Source: Thinopyrum elongatum
Lineage: Eukaryota > Streptophyta > Magnoliopsida > Poales > Poaceae
DNA length: 64,000 bases
Direction: 5' to 3'
Assembly (NCBI GenBank): GCA_011799875.1
Contig: CM022298.1
Coordinates: forward strand, 499,051,357 to 499,115,356
Positions within the stretch are counted from its first letter, which is position 1, and each line of letters starts with the position of its first letter. Under the pieces are notes generated by a model that ran no database searches, had not been told where the DNA came from, and worked only from the letters and a program-made list of their open reading frames with translations. The position numbers and the translations under genes are program-made. Shown piece after piece: positions 1 to 9,598 of this stretch.

Positions 1-2
1 AG

Positions 3-854
3 GAGAAAGGTATTAAAGCAGAGGATATTAAAATTTTACCTCCTATTGAAGAGATGCATGGACTTGACACACCACCACCAAAGGTGGTAGAGGTAAATTC
101 TTTAATGAAATTTGATGAAAGTGATATCCCTTACAATAAACATCCTAGTTAATGCCTTTATGAGTTTGACAACTACATGAGAAAACAAGATTACTTCAAT
201 GAAAATATTATGAAACAATTGAAATACAACTCCAACATGATTGCTCGTTTGAGTGACTTGTTATTCATAATCACTAATGATGTAAGAGGTGTAGGAAAAC
301 ATGCTTCCATGGTTCAAAGTCAACTAGAACAAGTTGCTAAATCTCAAAGAGAGTTGCTTGATGAAATGAATAATAATATAAATGACTTTGCTGTTAGAGT
401 AGCAACTAGAGGAGGTAAAATGACTCAGGAATCACTTTATCCTGAGGGACACCCTAAAAGAATTGAACAAGACTCTCAAAGAATTAATACTGATGCACCT
501 AGTCCTTCTAGAAAGAAGAAGAAAAAGAAAAATGATAGGACTTTGTATACCTCTAGTGAACCCGAAGTGGAAAAACCTCCTGATAATGATAATGATGTTT
601 CTATTTCTGATGCTGAAACTCAATCTGGTAATGAACACTCATCTCGTGATAATAAAAACGATAATGATGATGTTCATGAAGACACTCAACCAGACAATGA
701 TAAACAACCAGAAAATGATATTGAAATAGAACCAGCTGTTGATCTTGATAACCCACAACCTAAAAATAAAAGATATGATAAAAGAGACTTTGTTGCTAGA
801 AAACATGGAAGAAAAGAGAACCATGGGTACAAAACCCATGCCCTTTCCACCTAA
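3..854 (+). pseudogene. gag: C-terminal gag region of C1 (disrupted)
   Basis: An open frame entering from the window edge, broken by TAA at 150-152 and otherwise open to 854. It encodes the low-complexity C-terminal half of an Athila-type gag: a helical stretch (residues after 177 include KHASMVQSQLEQVAK), a run of lysines near 520, then a long Asp/Asn/Glu-rich acidic tail. No CCHC zinc knuckle is visible. Around 780-830 coding passes to another frame (739-1605), so an indel has separated gag from protease. The assignment rests on position upstream of a clear protease and on composition, not on a conserved domain. Confidence 0.6.
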
Positions 855-1605
855 ATCAACTAAGACAAAGGATGATGAAGATTTTGAACGCTTTGCTGTA
901 ATGCTTAGGCCAGTATTTTTGCGCACTCGCTTGACTGATATTTTAAAGATGCCCCCTTATGCAAAATATATGAAAGACATCATCACTAATAAGAGAAAAA
1001 TACTAGAAGCTGAAATCTCCACCATGCTTGCTAATTACTATTTTAAGGATGGAGTACCTAAAAACCTTGGAGATCCAGGAATACCAACTATACCTTGCTC
1101 CATCAAAAGAAATTATGTTAAAACTGCTTTGTGTGATCTAGGAGCTGGTGTTAGTGTTATGCCTTTCTCTTTATATAAAAGACTTGATTTGAATAAACTC
1201 ACACCTACTGAAATATCTTAGCAAATGGCTGACAAATCAACTGCCATACCTATCGGTATTTGTGAGGATGTGCCCGTTGTTGTTGCAAATGTTACTATCT
1301 TAACCGACTTTGTTATACTTGAGATGCCCGAGGACGACAACATGTCGATTATCCTTGGTAGACCCTTCTTGAATACTGCAGGGGCTGTTATTGATTGCAA
1401 TAAAAGCAAGGTCACTTTTCATATCAATGGTAATGAACATACGGTGCACTTTCCGAAGAAACAATTCCAAGTGAATGGTATTAATGTTATTGAAAAATCT
1501 CCGACACTCACTATTGGAAGTTTTCAACTACCTCTACCTACTGCCAAAAAGAAATATGAAATGCTTATTGTTGGGGACATGCATATCCTCGTTGAGGTAA
1601 CTTAG
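739..1605 (+). pseudogene. Retropepsin-type aspartic protease of C1 (in-frame stop)
   Basis: Protease that would cleave the gag polyprotein during particle maturation. The active-site motif CDLGAGVSVMP has its catalytic Asp at 1135-1137, and the second conserved block, ILGRPFLNTAGAVID, starts at about 1351. These are the two hallmarks of plant Athila-type retropepsins. A TAG at 1219-1221 splits the frame between the two blocks and the same frame continues to TAA at 1603-1605. Sequence upstream of the active site (FERFAVMLRPVFLRTRLTDI) belongs to the gag-protease linker. No reverse transcriptase follows. Confidence 0.8.
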
Positions 1606-1902
1606 TGTTTTGCGAAAGTTCTTCGGTTTCATGCTAATCGAAAGTGGTTGTTAATAAGACTTGATCAACCTTGTTAATGGATCATTTTTGAGAGGTATGA
1701 AGTTTATGAATTTAGTAAGCACAACTCTCTGCTCCCAACTTTTATTTTCTGTTTTCTTAGTTAAATAAAATAAAATGCCATGCTTTGCCTGTTTTCTGAG
1801 TTTCCTGTGCAATAAAAAATGACTCAAAAATAAAAGAATGCCCTGAAAATTTAATACGATTTTTTTCTGAATATTTTTGAATTTTTAGTACAAATAACAC
1901 CA
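1606..1902 (+). other. AT-rich non-coding spacer of C1
   Basis: Between protease and the LTR-like segment. A/T-rich with no open frame of note. It occupies the place where pol would sit in an autonomous relative. Confidence 0.6.
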
Positions 1903-2149
1903 GAGGGGGGTGCACCAGGTGGGCACAACCCACCTGGGCGCGCCAGCAGCCCCAGGCGCGCCCTGGTGGGTTGTGGTCCCCACGTGGGCCCCCTCACTTA
2001 TTTCTCTAGCCCATGTCATCTCCTACCTCCAGAAAGAATTCACCATTGCTCTCTCTCTCGTGTTCTTGCTCTCAAACCCGCGGATTTCGATCTCTTTGCT
2101 CGAAGCTCCATTTCCAAAACTGTTTTGGGGGATTGCTACTTGGAATAAG
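1903..2149 (+). promoter_or_regulatory. Internal LTR/U3-like segment upstream of the C1 accessory ORF
   Basis: From about 1900 this internal sequence matches the U3 of the LTRs of elements A and H: a CCAGAGGGG-type lead-in, then GGTGGGCACAACCCACCTGG, then a GGCGCGCC pair folding into a stem (left arm 1918-1944, right arm 1955-1980). In the true LTRs this fold-back lies about 30-50 bp upstream of a TATAAATA box. Here the TATA position reads CTTATTTC, so the box is weak or lost. A pyrimidine-rich leader follows (about 1995-2110), ending 38 bp before the ATG at 2150. I infer an internal promoter or leader for the accessory ORF. Confidence 0.5.
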
Positions 2150-3172
2150 ATGAGTTTCTTTAGGAAGTTTGCCTCCAAGAAAAGCTATAAGGGAGTCTTT
2201 GGGGAATCATCGGACAATGACCTCCATACTAGGAGAAGGGCGGAGGTGCGGCCATGCGAATGGCCGCATAATCCCTTCATGGATGGAGCCGGGATCCATC
2301 AAGAGTTCGCACAATTTGCTGCTAATGCTGGTCTCATCGACTTCATCGCAGCTGGGTGTGAACAATACCATCTCCTTACAAATTCCTTTGTGCAAAATTT
2401 TCATTTTCTGAGTAGGAATAACCCCCCTGAGGTGCAGTTTAATTTATATGCTGAGACCCGTCAGATGCCACTCACTGATTTTTGCAATGTTTGCTTGATC
2501 CCTTCTGACGGGGAAATAAGAGAGCCTAGGCCTGCAGAGTTTGAGGACTTTTATCGTACTCTGTCAATGGGAGATGAGAGAGGCATGTCGAGTGTCACTG
2601 CTACTAGTTTGCAGTTTCCTTCTGTTCATTACTTTGCTCTATTCATTGCTAAGTGTTTAGTTGCTAGAGAGAAAGTCGGCGCACTCAGTGCTCCTGACTT
2701 TGCCATCTTACGCCGTGCACTATACGGAGATAACACCTTTAGCCTCAGGGCCATTATTGCACGCCGTCTGCACCTTAACAGAACTAAGGGCAAAACTCAT
2801 GGCGGTATTTATGCTACTCGCTTAGCGAGTCACTTTAATGTTCAGATTCGCCAGCATGATTATCGTTTACCCAAGGTTTATTTAGATCACCAGGCGATGA
2901 TGGATCACCAATTTACCGATATTGATAATTCTATTAATCACATTCCTTATAACCTGGTTTTCAGTGTGGATTCCCGTGATATTATTCCGTTGCCTACACC
3001 CGCTTTGTTTGATTCTATTGCCAGGGGCGGATACAGGATCATGCTTGAGGACATTATTGCCTACCGGAATGCCCAGGTAGAACCACCGGAGGAGGAGCCT
3101 CAGGAGTGGGATGCTCAGGTGCCCGCTCCACAGCACTTCGAGATGGGACCGGATGGCTACTACGAGTGGTGA
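2150..3172 (+). CDS. Accessory protein, Athila ORF1 / plant transposon protein-like
   Basis: Intact 340-residue ORF. I take the ATG at 2150 (MSFFRKFASKKS) because the frame upstream translates the GC-rich fold-back and looks non-coding. The middle (residues about 75-130) has aromatic-rich blocks FVQNFHFLSRNNPPEVQFNL and MPLTDFCNVCLIP; later blocks are HYFALFIAKCLVAREK and GGIYATRLASHFNVQI. The tail is Glu/Pro-rich. These are traits I associate with the plant retroelement ORF often annotated as Athila ORF-1 or putative plant transposon protein. Its biochemical role is unknown. In Athila elements an extra ORF lies after pol; here pol is missing. It is the only undamaged ORF of C1. Confidence 0.6.
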   Translation: MSFFRKFASKKSYKGVFGESSDNDLHTRRRAEVRPCEWPHNPFMDGAGIHQEFAQFAANAGLIDFIAAGCEQYHLLTNSFVQNFHFLSRNNPPEVQFNLYAETRQMPLTDFCNVCLIPSDGEIREPRPAEFEDFYRTLSMGDERGMSSVTATSLQFPSVHYFALFIAKCLVAREKVGALSAPDFAILRRALYGDNTFSLRAIIARRLHLNRTKGKTHGGIYATRLASHFNVQIRQHDYRLPKVYLDHQAMMDHQFTDIDNSINHIPYNLVFSVDSRDIIPLPTPALFDSIARGGYRIMLEDIIAYRNAQVEPPEEEPQEWDAQVPAPQHFEMGPDGYYEW

Positions 3173-4197
3173 TTACCAATCTAGGACTAAAGCCTAAGCT
3201 TGGGGGAGTACGTATTTCCACCGACTTTACATTCATGTTCGCACATTTCATTCCAGTTGTCGGTGTTCACACTTTTTCATTGTATTATCCATGTTAGATT
3301 TATTTTCTTGCTTTCTTCTTGAGTGTTTGAAAAACTTTGAAAAAAAGAATATTTCTTGCTTCTTTTCGGTTTTTCTTTCTAGTTTAGTTAGTTGTAGTAT
3401 TAAAAAGAAAACCCAAAAAGATTCCCTTGTTCTTCTTTTGCTTGTTGGGAGCTTTCCCGTGTAAATAGTTTTTCTCGTTTTTGTTTTTCTTTCTCTTTAA
3501 TTTGCTTTCTTCAAGAAAAGCTAAAAACTCCAAAAATATTTCAGTGTGTTTCTCTGAATTTCTCTTCTTTTTTATTGAGTCGTACCAAGGAGAAGACCAC
3601 GATGAAAATGTTGAGTGGCTCTCATATGCATTGATATTGATCAAATAAAGAGCCCATATTACCTTGTCTTCTCCTTTTGAATAAAATGTTTGCAGATTCC
3701 AGCTTAGTCCACGGCACTCTTGCACTATTATTATTTTCATATCATTCAGTCGTGCAAGTGAAAGGCAACGATGACGATATTTGATGAACTGGCCGTGACA
3801 GAGAGAAACGGGAATGAACTCAAGTTGTTCTATTTTTGTAAATATGTTTAATCTAGTATCCATGATTCAGCCTATTATGATCAAACATGTTTGCAATGAC
3901 AATTAGAGATTATAGTTTCTCATGCCATGCTTAAGTAGTTAGGAGTGGATAATGATTTATCTTGGATGTCAACATGCATTAAAATGATTGTGATGTGGTA
4001 TGATGATATGGTATCCTCCTCTGAATGTTTCAAGTGGCTTGACTTGGCACATGTTCATGCATGTAGTTGAATCGAAACCAACATAGCCTCTATGGTATTT
4101 ATGTTCATGGTGTTCATATCCTACTCATGCTAGTATTCAATGTTAATTATGCATAACGCATTTTCATGACCGTTTTTGCTCTTTAGCTGGCCGCTTC
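3173..4197 (+). other. 3' untranslated region of C1
   Basis: Begins just after the accessory ORF with AAGCCTAAGCTTGGGGGAG, a variant of the AAGCTTGGGGATGC motif repeated in A and H. AT-rich and without a credible ORF. The last about 70 bp align with element A near 8520-8590, showing common ancestry. Cut by B at 4197. Confidence 0.6.
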
Positions 4198-4483
4198 TGT
4201 CAGCGTTCTGGGAACCAGGGTACCCAGACTTGCCTGCCTGCGGCCCATGGCGTGGCTCCTTCGACGGCCTGGTACGGGCCATCTGCAAGACTACCAAGAC
4301 AAGACCCTCATGAGGGCCCCCTGGCCTCGCGAGGCGAACGACACCAAGACCTCCAGAGGAGCGGCCTCCCCAGGCTGCCTCCCGAGGAGCGGAGTTTCCT
4401 ATGCAAGTGCCCAACCTCACGAGGCTGCGATGACGTGAGCCATGACGACCAAGGCCAGGCGGGCGCCAGCGGGCGCAGAGGAG
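4198..4483 (+). repeat. B 5' LTR, first part
   Basis: GC-rich U3 starting TGTCAGCG at 4198. It is interrupted after 4483 by element A; the TSD AGGAG (4479-4483 and 11208-11212) is perfect, so the LTR continues at 11213. Confidence 0.8.
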
Positions 4484-6092
4484 TGATACGTCTCCAACGT
4501 ATCTATAATTTTTGATTGTTCCATGTTGTTATATTATCAATCTTGGATGTTTTACAATCATTTTATAGCAACTTTATATCATTTTTTGGGACTAACCTAT
4601 TGACATAGTGCCCAGTGCCAGTTGCTGTTTTTTGCTTGTTTTTTACTTCGCAGAAAATCAATACCAAACGGAGTCCAAACGCAGCGAAGCTTTTTGGTGA
4701 TTTTTTCTGGACCAGAAGACACAAGTTGGGCCAAGGAAGTACCATAGGGGTGCCCCGAGGTGGGCACAACCCACCTGGGCGCGCCTGGGGGCCCAGACGC
4801 GCCCTGGTGGGTTGTGCCCACCTCAGTGGCCTCCCGCACCGCCTCTTTGCTCTATAAATACCCCAATATTCCAGAAACCCTAGGGGAGTCGAGGAAATAC
4901 AATTCCAGCCCCGCAAGTTCTAGAAACCACAGATCCAATCTAGACACCATCACGGAGGGGTTCATCATCCTCATTGGTGCCTCTCCGATGATGTGTGAGT
5001 AGTTCATTGTAGACCTACGGGTCCGTAGTTAGTAGCTAGATGGCTTCCTCTCTCTCTTTTGATTCTCAATACAATGGTCTCTTGGAGATCTATTTGATGT
5101 AACTCTTTTTGCGGTGTGTTTGTTGGGATCCGATGAACTTTGAGTTTATGATCAGATCTATGTTTTTATCCATGAAAGTTATTTGAGTCTTTTGATCTCT
5201 TATATGCATGATTACTTATAGCCTTGTATTTCTTCTTTGAATCTTTGGTTTAGTTAGGCCGACTAGATCAATTTTTCTTGCCATGGGAAGAGGTGCTTTG
5301 TGATGGGTTCGATCTTACGGTGCTCAATCCCAGTGACAGAAGGGGAAATGACACGTATGTATCGTTAGTATTAAGGATAACAAGATGGGTCTATTCCTAT
5401 ATGAATAGATCTTGTCTACATCATGTCATCGTTCTTATTGCATTACTCCGTTTCTCCATGAACGTAATACACTAGATGCATGCTGGATAGCGGTCGATGT
5501 GTGGAGTAATAGTAGTAGATGCAGGCAGGAGTCGGTCTACTAATCTTGGACGTGATGCCTATATAATGATCATTGCCTGGATATCGTCATAATTATTTGA
5601 AGTTCTATCAATTGCCCAACAGTAATTTGTTTACCCACCGTATGCTATTTTTCTCGAGAGAAGCCACTACTGAAATCTACGGCCCCCGGGTCTAATTTCC
5701 CATCATATACTTTCAGATCTATATTGCTATTTGCCTTTTTATTTATTTGCATCTTTTATTTTCAGATCTATATTTCCAAAAACCCAAAAATACCTTGCTG
5801 CACTTTATTTTATTCATGTTTTATCGAGATCTTTTTATCCAATCTATTACATTTAGTCTCCCGTCCACGTGACAATTTCTGGCACCGTTACCCAAAAGGG
5901 ATTGACAACCCCTTTAACACGTTGGGTTGCAAGTATTTGTTCTTTGTGTGCAGGTACCGTTTACGTAGTGTTGCTTGGTTCTCCTACTGGTTCGATAACC
6001 TTGGTCTCATCACTGAGGGAAATACCTACCGTAGCTGTGCTGCATCATCCCTTCCTCTTTGGGGAAATACCGACGTAGTTCAAGCGACATCA
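4484..6092 (+). repeat. A 5' LTR
   Basis: 1609 bp, TGATACG...GACATCA. It holds the U3 fold-back at 4757-4824 and a TATA box (TATAAATA) at 4853-4860. Apparent ORFs within it are not genes. Confidence 0.9.
4757..4824 (+). promoter_or_regulatory. U3 fold-back (long inverted repeat) just upstream of the TATA box, A 5' LTR
   Basis: About 30-base arms: left begins GAGGTGGGCACAACCCACC and runs into GGGCGCGCC; right mirrors it and ends GGGTTGTGCCCACCTC. The left arm contains a smaller hairpin (GGTGGG/CCCACC). Other copies: 9871-9937, 15264-15334, 21162-21232 and, internally in C1, 1918-1980. Confidence 0.75.
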
Positions 6093-6103
6093 AAAGGAAT
6101 TCC

Positions 6104-6121
6104 TGGCGCCGTTGCCGGGGA
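6104..6121 (+). promoter_or_regulatory. A primer-binding site
   Basis: TGGCGCCGTTGCCGGGGA, 11 bp after the 5' LTR. The same 18-mer occurs on the minus strand in H (19775-19792) and is the usual tRNA primer site of this group. It fixes A as plus-oriented. Confidence 0.85.
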
Positions 6122-6314
6122 GACATCATCAATATCTACCAGGTTCCTAATCACAAATCTCATCTCCTTGCAATTTACATTATTTGCCATTTGCCTCTCG
6201 TTTTCATCTCCCCCACTTCACAAACATTTGCCGTTTATTCGCCCTCTTTTTCGATCGCCGTTTTCTCGTCAGATCTGTTTTCGTGTGCAATTTTGTTTGT
6301 CACTTTTTGTCGAT

Positions 6315-7110
6315 ATGGATAGTTCTTCCTCTATTTTGTGCACTCCCGAGAACGAAGTTCTTAACTTTAAACAAAGGGGAGGGGAGAATTTAAATGATGC
6401 TTGGTATAGGATTTGCAATGCTCATAATAGATCTATTCGTAAGCAATCTACCGTCGTTCTTCTTAGTTGTTTTTATGTGGGCATCACCACTTGGTATAGA
6501 TTTGTTCTTGATACGGTTACCGGTGGGAATTTCTTGACGTGTCCTTCTCTAGATGCTTTTAATGCTATGGGAAACTTAGTGGGATCACCACCTCTTATGG
6601 TTAATGAAACAACTTTAACTCTTGAGCATGTTATGGAAAGGCTAGATGCTATTGAAAAGAAAATGCTTATCGAAGAACACATTGAGAACTTGGATAAAAA
6701 GATACATAATCTTGCTAGTAAAATTGGGTCAAAAGCGGGAGAAGTTCTTAAGTTGTTAAAAGAAAAGGGGACCGTAATTCATGAAATAATTGAAGAAAGC
6801 CCGTCTCAGATCGATAAATTGGAAGAAATCTTTAGTAATTGAAGCACGGCTTTTGCTTCTGCTAAAATATTGAAGTATTGTTCAAGTTACTAAGAACAAG
6901 GGTGCAACTTCTAGTAATAATAATAAAGGAGACCTTAAGAAGATTAGTATTCACCCCGATTTTATTGAAGTGATAAGGGACCCTACCGGCAAGAATGAAT
7001 TTCTCAAACTGGTTCCTAGAAGTATTGTTGTTGAAAATTTATATGCTAAATCTTTGAAGAATTCTAAGTGTTTGATTGAAGAGTTGGAAACCACAAATGA
7101 CAACACTTAG
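6315..7110 (+). pseudogene. gag: Broken gag-like protein of A
   Basis: The ATG at 6315 (MDSSSSILCTPENEV) opens a 175-residue frame ending TGA at 6840-6842. LNFKQRGGENLNDAWYRICNAHNR, then a segment aligned with GLNPxTR in relatives, resembles the central gag domain (ExLxxAWxRxK...CP...). After it come two helical segments rich in Lys/Glu (DAIEKKMLIEEHIENLDKK). Past a frameshift between 6842 and 6874 another frame continues to TAG at 7108-7110 (ISIHPDFIEVIRDPTGK). No protease motif or zinc knuckle remains. The ATG is chosen because the region upstream is LTR and PBS. I infer a decayed structural protein of a parasite of autonomous relatives. Confidence 0.6.
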
Positions 7111-7119
7111 ATCTTTGCA

Positions 7120-7176
7120 TTATGCCTAGCTAGGGGCATAAAACGATAGCGCTTGTTGGGAGGCAACCCAATAAAT
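7120..7176 (+). other. Conserved post-gag block with a hairpin
   Basis: TATGCCTAGCTAGGGGC, then AAACGATAGC, then TTGGGAGGCAACCCAA (7156-7171), which folds as TTGGG/CCCAA with loop AGGCAA. The same block occurs in C2 (61941-61996) and, inverted, in H (18830-18880). It starts at or just past the end of the upstream ORF in all three, which otherwise carry different coding modules. Confidence 0.65.
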
Positions 7177-8044
7177 AAAATTTATTTTTGTCTTTTTCTT
7201 TCTGTTCTTGAGTGTTTGCACAATTATTCTACTGTTATGATTGTGTTTTTTATGTTTTAATTAGTGTTAGTGCCAAGCAAAGCCTTTGGGATCATGTTGG
7301 GTTATAGTTAATTTGATCTTGTTGGAAAACAGAAACTTTTGCGTCCATTACAATAATTTTAAAAATTCACAGAAGCTACGAAAAAATCCTAATTTTTTTA
7401 AACAAGATTTATATACAAATTTCCTACATTGTCCTAATTTTCCAGAATTTTTGGAGTTACATAATTATTATAGAAAATCGTATCTTTGCAGACTGTTCTG
7501 TTTTTGATAGATTCTGTTTTCTTTGCACTGTGTGCTTATTTTGATGAATCTATGATTTGTATTGGAGGTTATAAGCCATGGTAAAGTTAGAATACAGTAG
7601 ATATAATGCAATAACAAAATTTGAATGGGTTTTCTACAGTACTTAAAGTAAAGATTAGTTTTCTTATACTAACGGATCTCACGAAGGTTTTGTTGAATTT
7701 TATGTGATTGAAGTTTTCAAGTTTTGGGTGAGATCACGATGGATGAAGGAATAAGGAGTAATAAGAGCCTAAGCTTGGGGATGCCCATGGAATCCCAAGC
7801 TATTATCTAAAGGAGAAGCAAGCAACTAAGCTTGGGGATGCCCGGGTGGCATCCCCTCTTTCTTCTAACGACCATCGGTATTTTACTTGGAGCTATATTT
7901 TTATTCGTCACATATCATGAGTTTTGCTTGGAGTGTCTTGTATGATTTGAGTCTTTGCTTGTTTTAATTTTTATTTTTAGCCAAGTATCCTTGCTGGACA
8001 CACCTATTTGAGAGAGCCAAAATTGTGCTATGATTTGTTAGAAT

Positions 8045-8276
8045 CGCTCTCTATGCTTCACTTAAATCTTTATGAGCTATGGAATTGCTCTAGTGCTTCA
8101 CTTATATCTTTTTGAGCATGGTGTGCTTTAATATTTTTGAAGAAATGCTCTCATGCTTCACTTAGATTTATTTGAGAGTAGTAATTTTGAATAAATTCTC
8201 TCATGCTTCACTTAAATTTTTTTGGGAGAAGAAAATTTTTATGCTCATGTTCTTCACTTAGATTTGTTTGAGCTAT
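8045..8276 (+). repeat. Degenerate tandem array in the A 3' region
   Basis: Five copies of a roughly 25-bp core (TGCTTCACTTAGATTTATTTGAG and variants) at about 8053, 8093, 8153, 8203 and 8248, spaced 40-60 bp. Inverted copies occur in H near 17045-17185. Confidence 0.7.
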
Positions 8277-9598
8277 CAAAAGCAACACATTAAACTAGTC
8301 CCAAAGTGATAGATATTCAAGAAGGATATAATAAAAACTTTCATGAAGATCATTGGACAAAATAAACTTGATTCTTTGTAATAGTTTTGCGATATGATGA
8401 TAGTGATATGTGAGTCATGTTGGTGAGTAATTATGGTTTAGTAAGAATGTTGGTGTTAAGGTTTGTGATTCCCTATGCAAGCACGAAAGTCAATAGTTAT
8501 GCAATGAAATTATATCCTACTTGTGGTGCATTATTCGGTGTTAGTTATGCTTAATGCTCGCTTATGAGATTTTTCGTTTCTTGGTTGGATGCTTCTCAAT
8601 CTTTTGCTAGCCTTCATTTGCACTAAGTATGATCACTACTTGTGCATCCAAAATCCTTAAACCAGTTTTGTCATATGACTCCACTATACCTACCTATATG
8701 CAGTATTTCCGTGCCGTTCTAAGCAAATTTGTATGTGCCATCTCTAATTTTCAAAATAAATTTCTCTTTTGTGTGCTCGTACCGCTCATGAAACGGTAGG
8801 GGGTGGCTGATATTTTTCCATGCTAGATGTGTTATTCTCAAGATGAGTGTTTATTCACTTGTCATTGCACGATAGTACGACAAAGCTATTAGGGATGCCC
8901 AGTCCCGAAATGAAAAATGAATTTACTTTATGTTGTCAAATAACAAATTCCTTGGAAAGTGTTGGTATGGACGGCACCCGTGGATTCGGTTAGCCGAGGA
9001 ATGTGAAAGTATGGTGGAAAAAGGAATAAACTTTATTTTCTGTTTGGGAACCGCCTATGATATATCTAGCATGGAAAGTATTGGGACCTACTCGATCGTT
9101 TTCGTTGACAGGAAAAGCCTGCCACCCAAAATGTTTTTATCTCTATCTTTTTCGCTTTGAGCTCTGGCACCTCTACAAATCCCTACTTCCCTCTGCGAAG
9201 GGCCTTTCTATTTACTTTATGCAATTTTTATTTTATTTTTGAGTCTCCATCTTCTCTTATAAAGCACCAACTAAGGGGCACTATGATCGTACTTGAGCAT
9301 TGGGTGTAGCTAATATGCGAGTGTGTTTCATGAATGGATCAATGATTGGGCATAATGGGCTAGGGATAACTTGCTTTAGTGTTGATATTTTGAAAGACAT
9401 GGTTGCTTGTTGATATGCTTGAGTATTGAAATCTTCATGTCAAAACTAGACTATTGCTTTGAATCTTATAAAAGTCCAAATGTCCATGCTACAAAGAAAA
9501 GATTATGTGATGAACATGTTAGGCAGCATTCCACATAAAAAATTCTGTTTTTATGATTTACCTACTCAAGGACGAGCAGGAATTAAGCTTGGGGATGC

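Larger units (their letters stand above)
1..4197 (+). mobile_element. C1: 3' part of a pol-less Athila-type Gypsy element (Sabrina-like)
   Basis: Runs in from the left edge and is cut at 4197 by element B. Order: end of gag, aspartic protease, a non-coding stretch with an LTR-like segment, an accessory ORF, and an AT-rich 3' region. No reverse transcriptase, RNase H or integrase lies between protease (end 1605) and accessory ORF (start 2150), where an autonomous Athila element has pol, so this copy depends on relatives. The 3' region resembles Sabrina elements from memory. Neither of its LTRs is in the window. Confidence 0.7.
7111..9598 (+). other. A 3' non-coding region
   Basis: About 2.5 kb, AT-rich, with no supported gene. 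It holds a conserved hairpin block (7120-7176), AAGCTTGGGGATGCC repeats near 7775 and 7830, and a degenerate tandem array at 8045-8276. It ends in the polypurine-type tract AATTAAGCTTGGGGATGC next to the 3' LTR. It aligns in reverse with 15594-18858 of H. Confidence 0.7.

Noticed and set aside
1910..2149. Upstream extension of the C1 accessory ORF
   Set aside because: Translates the U3 fold-back, with no sign of protein conservation; ATG 2150 preferred.
5724..6314. Upstream extension of the A gag ORF
   Set aside because: Lies in the LTR and PBS; the reading is only open by chance. Start moved to 6315.
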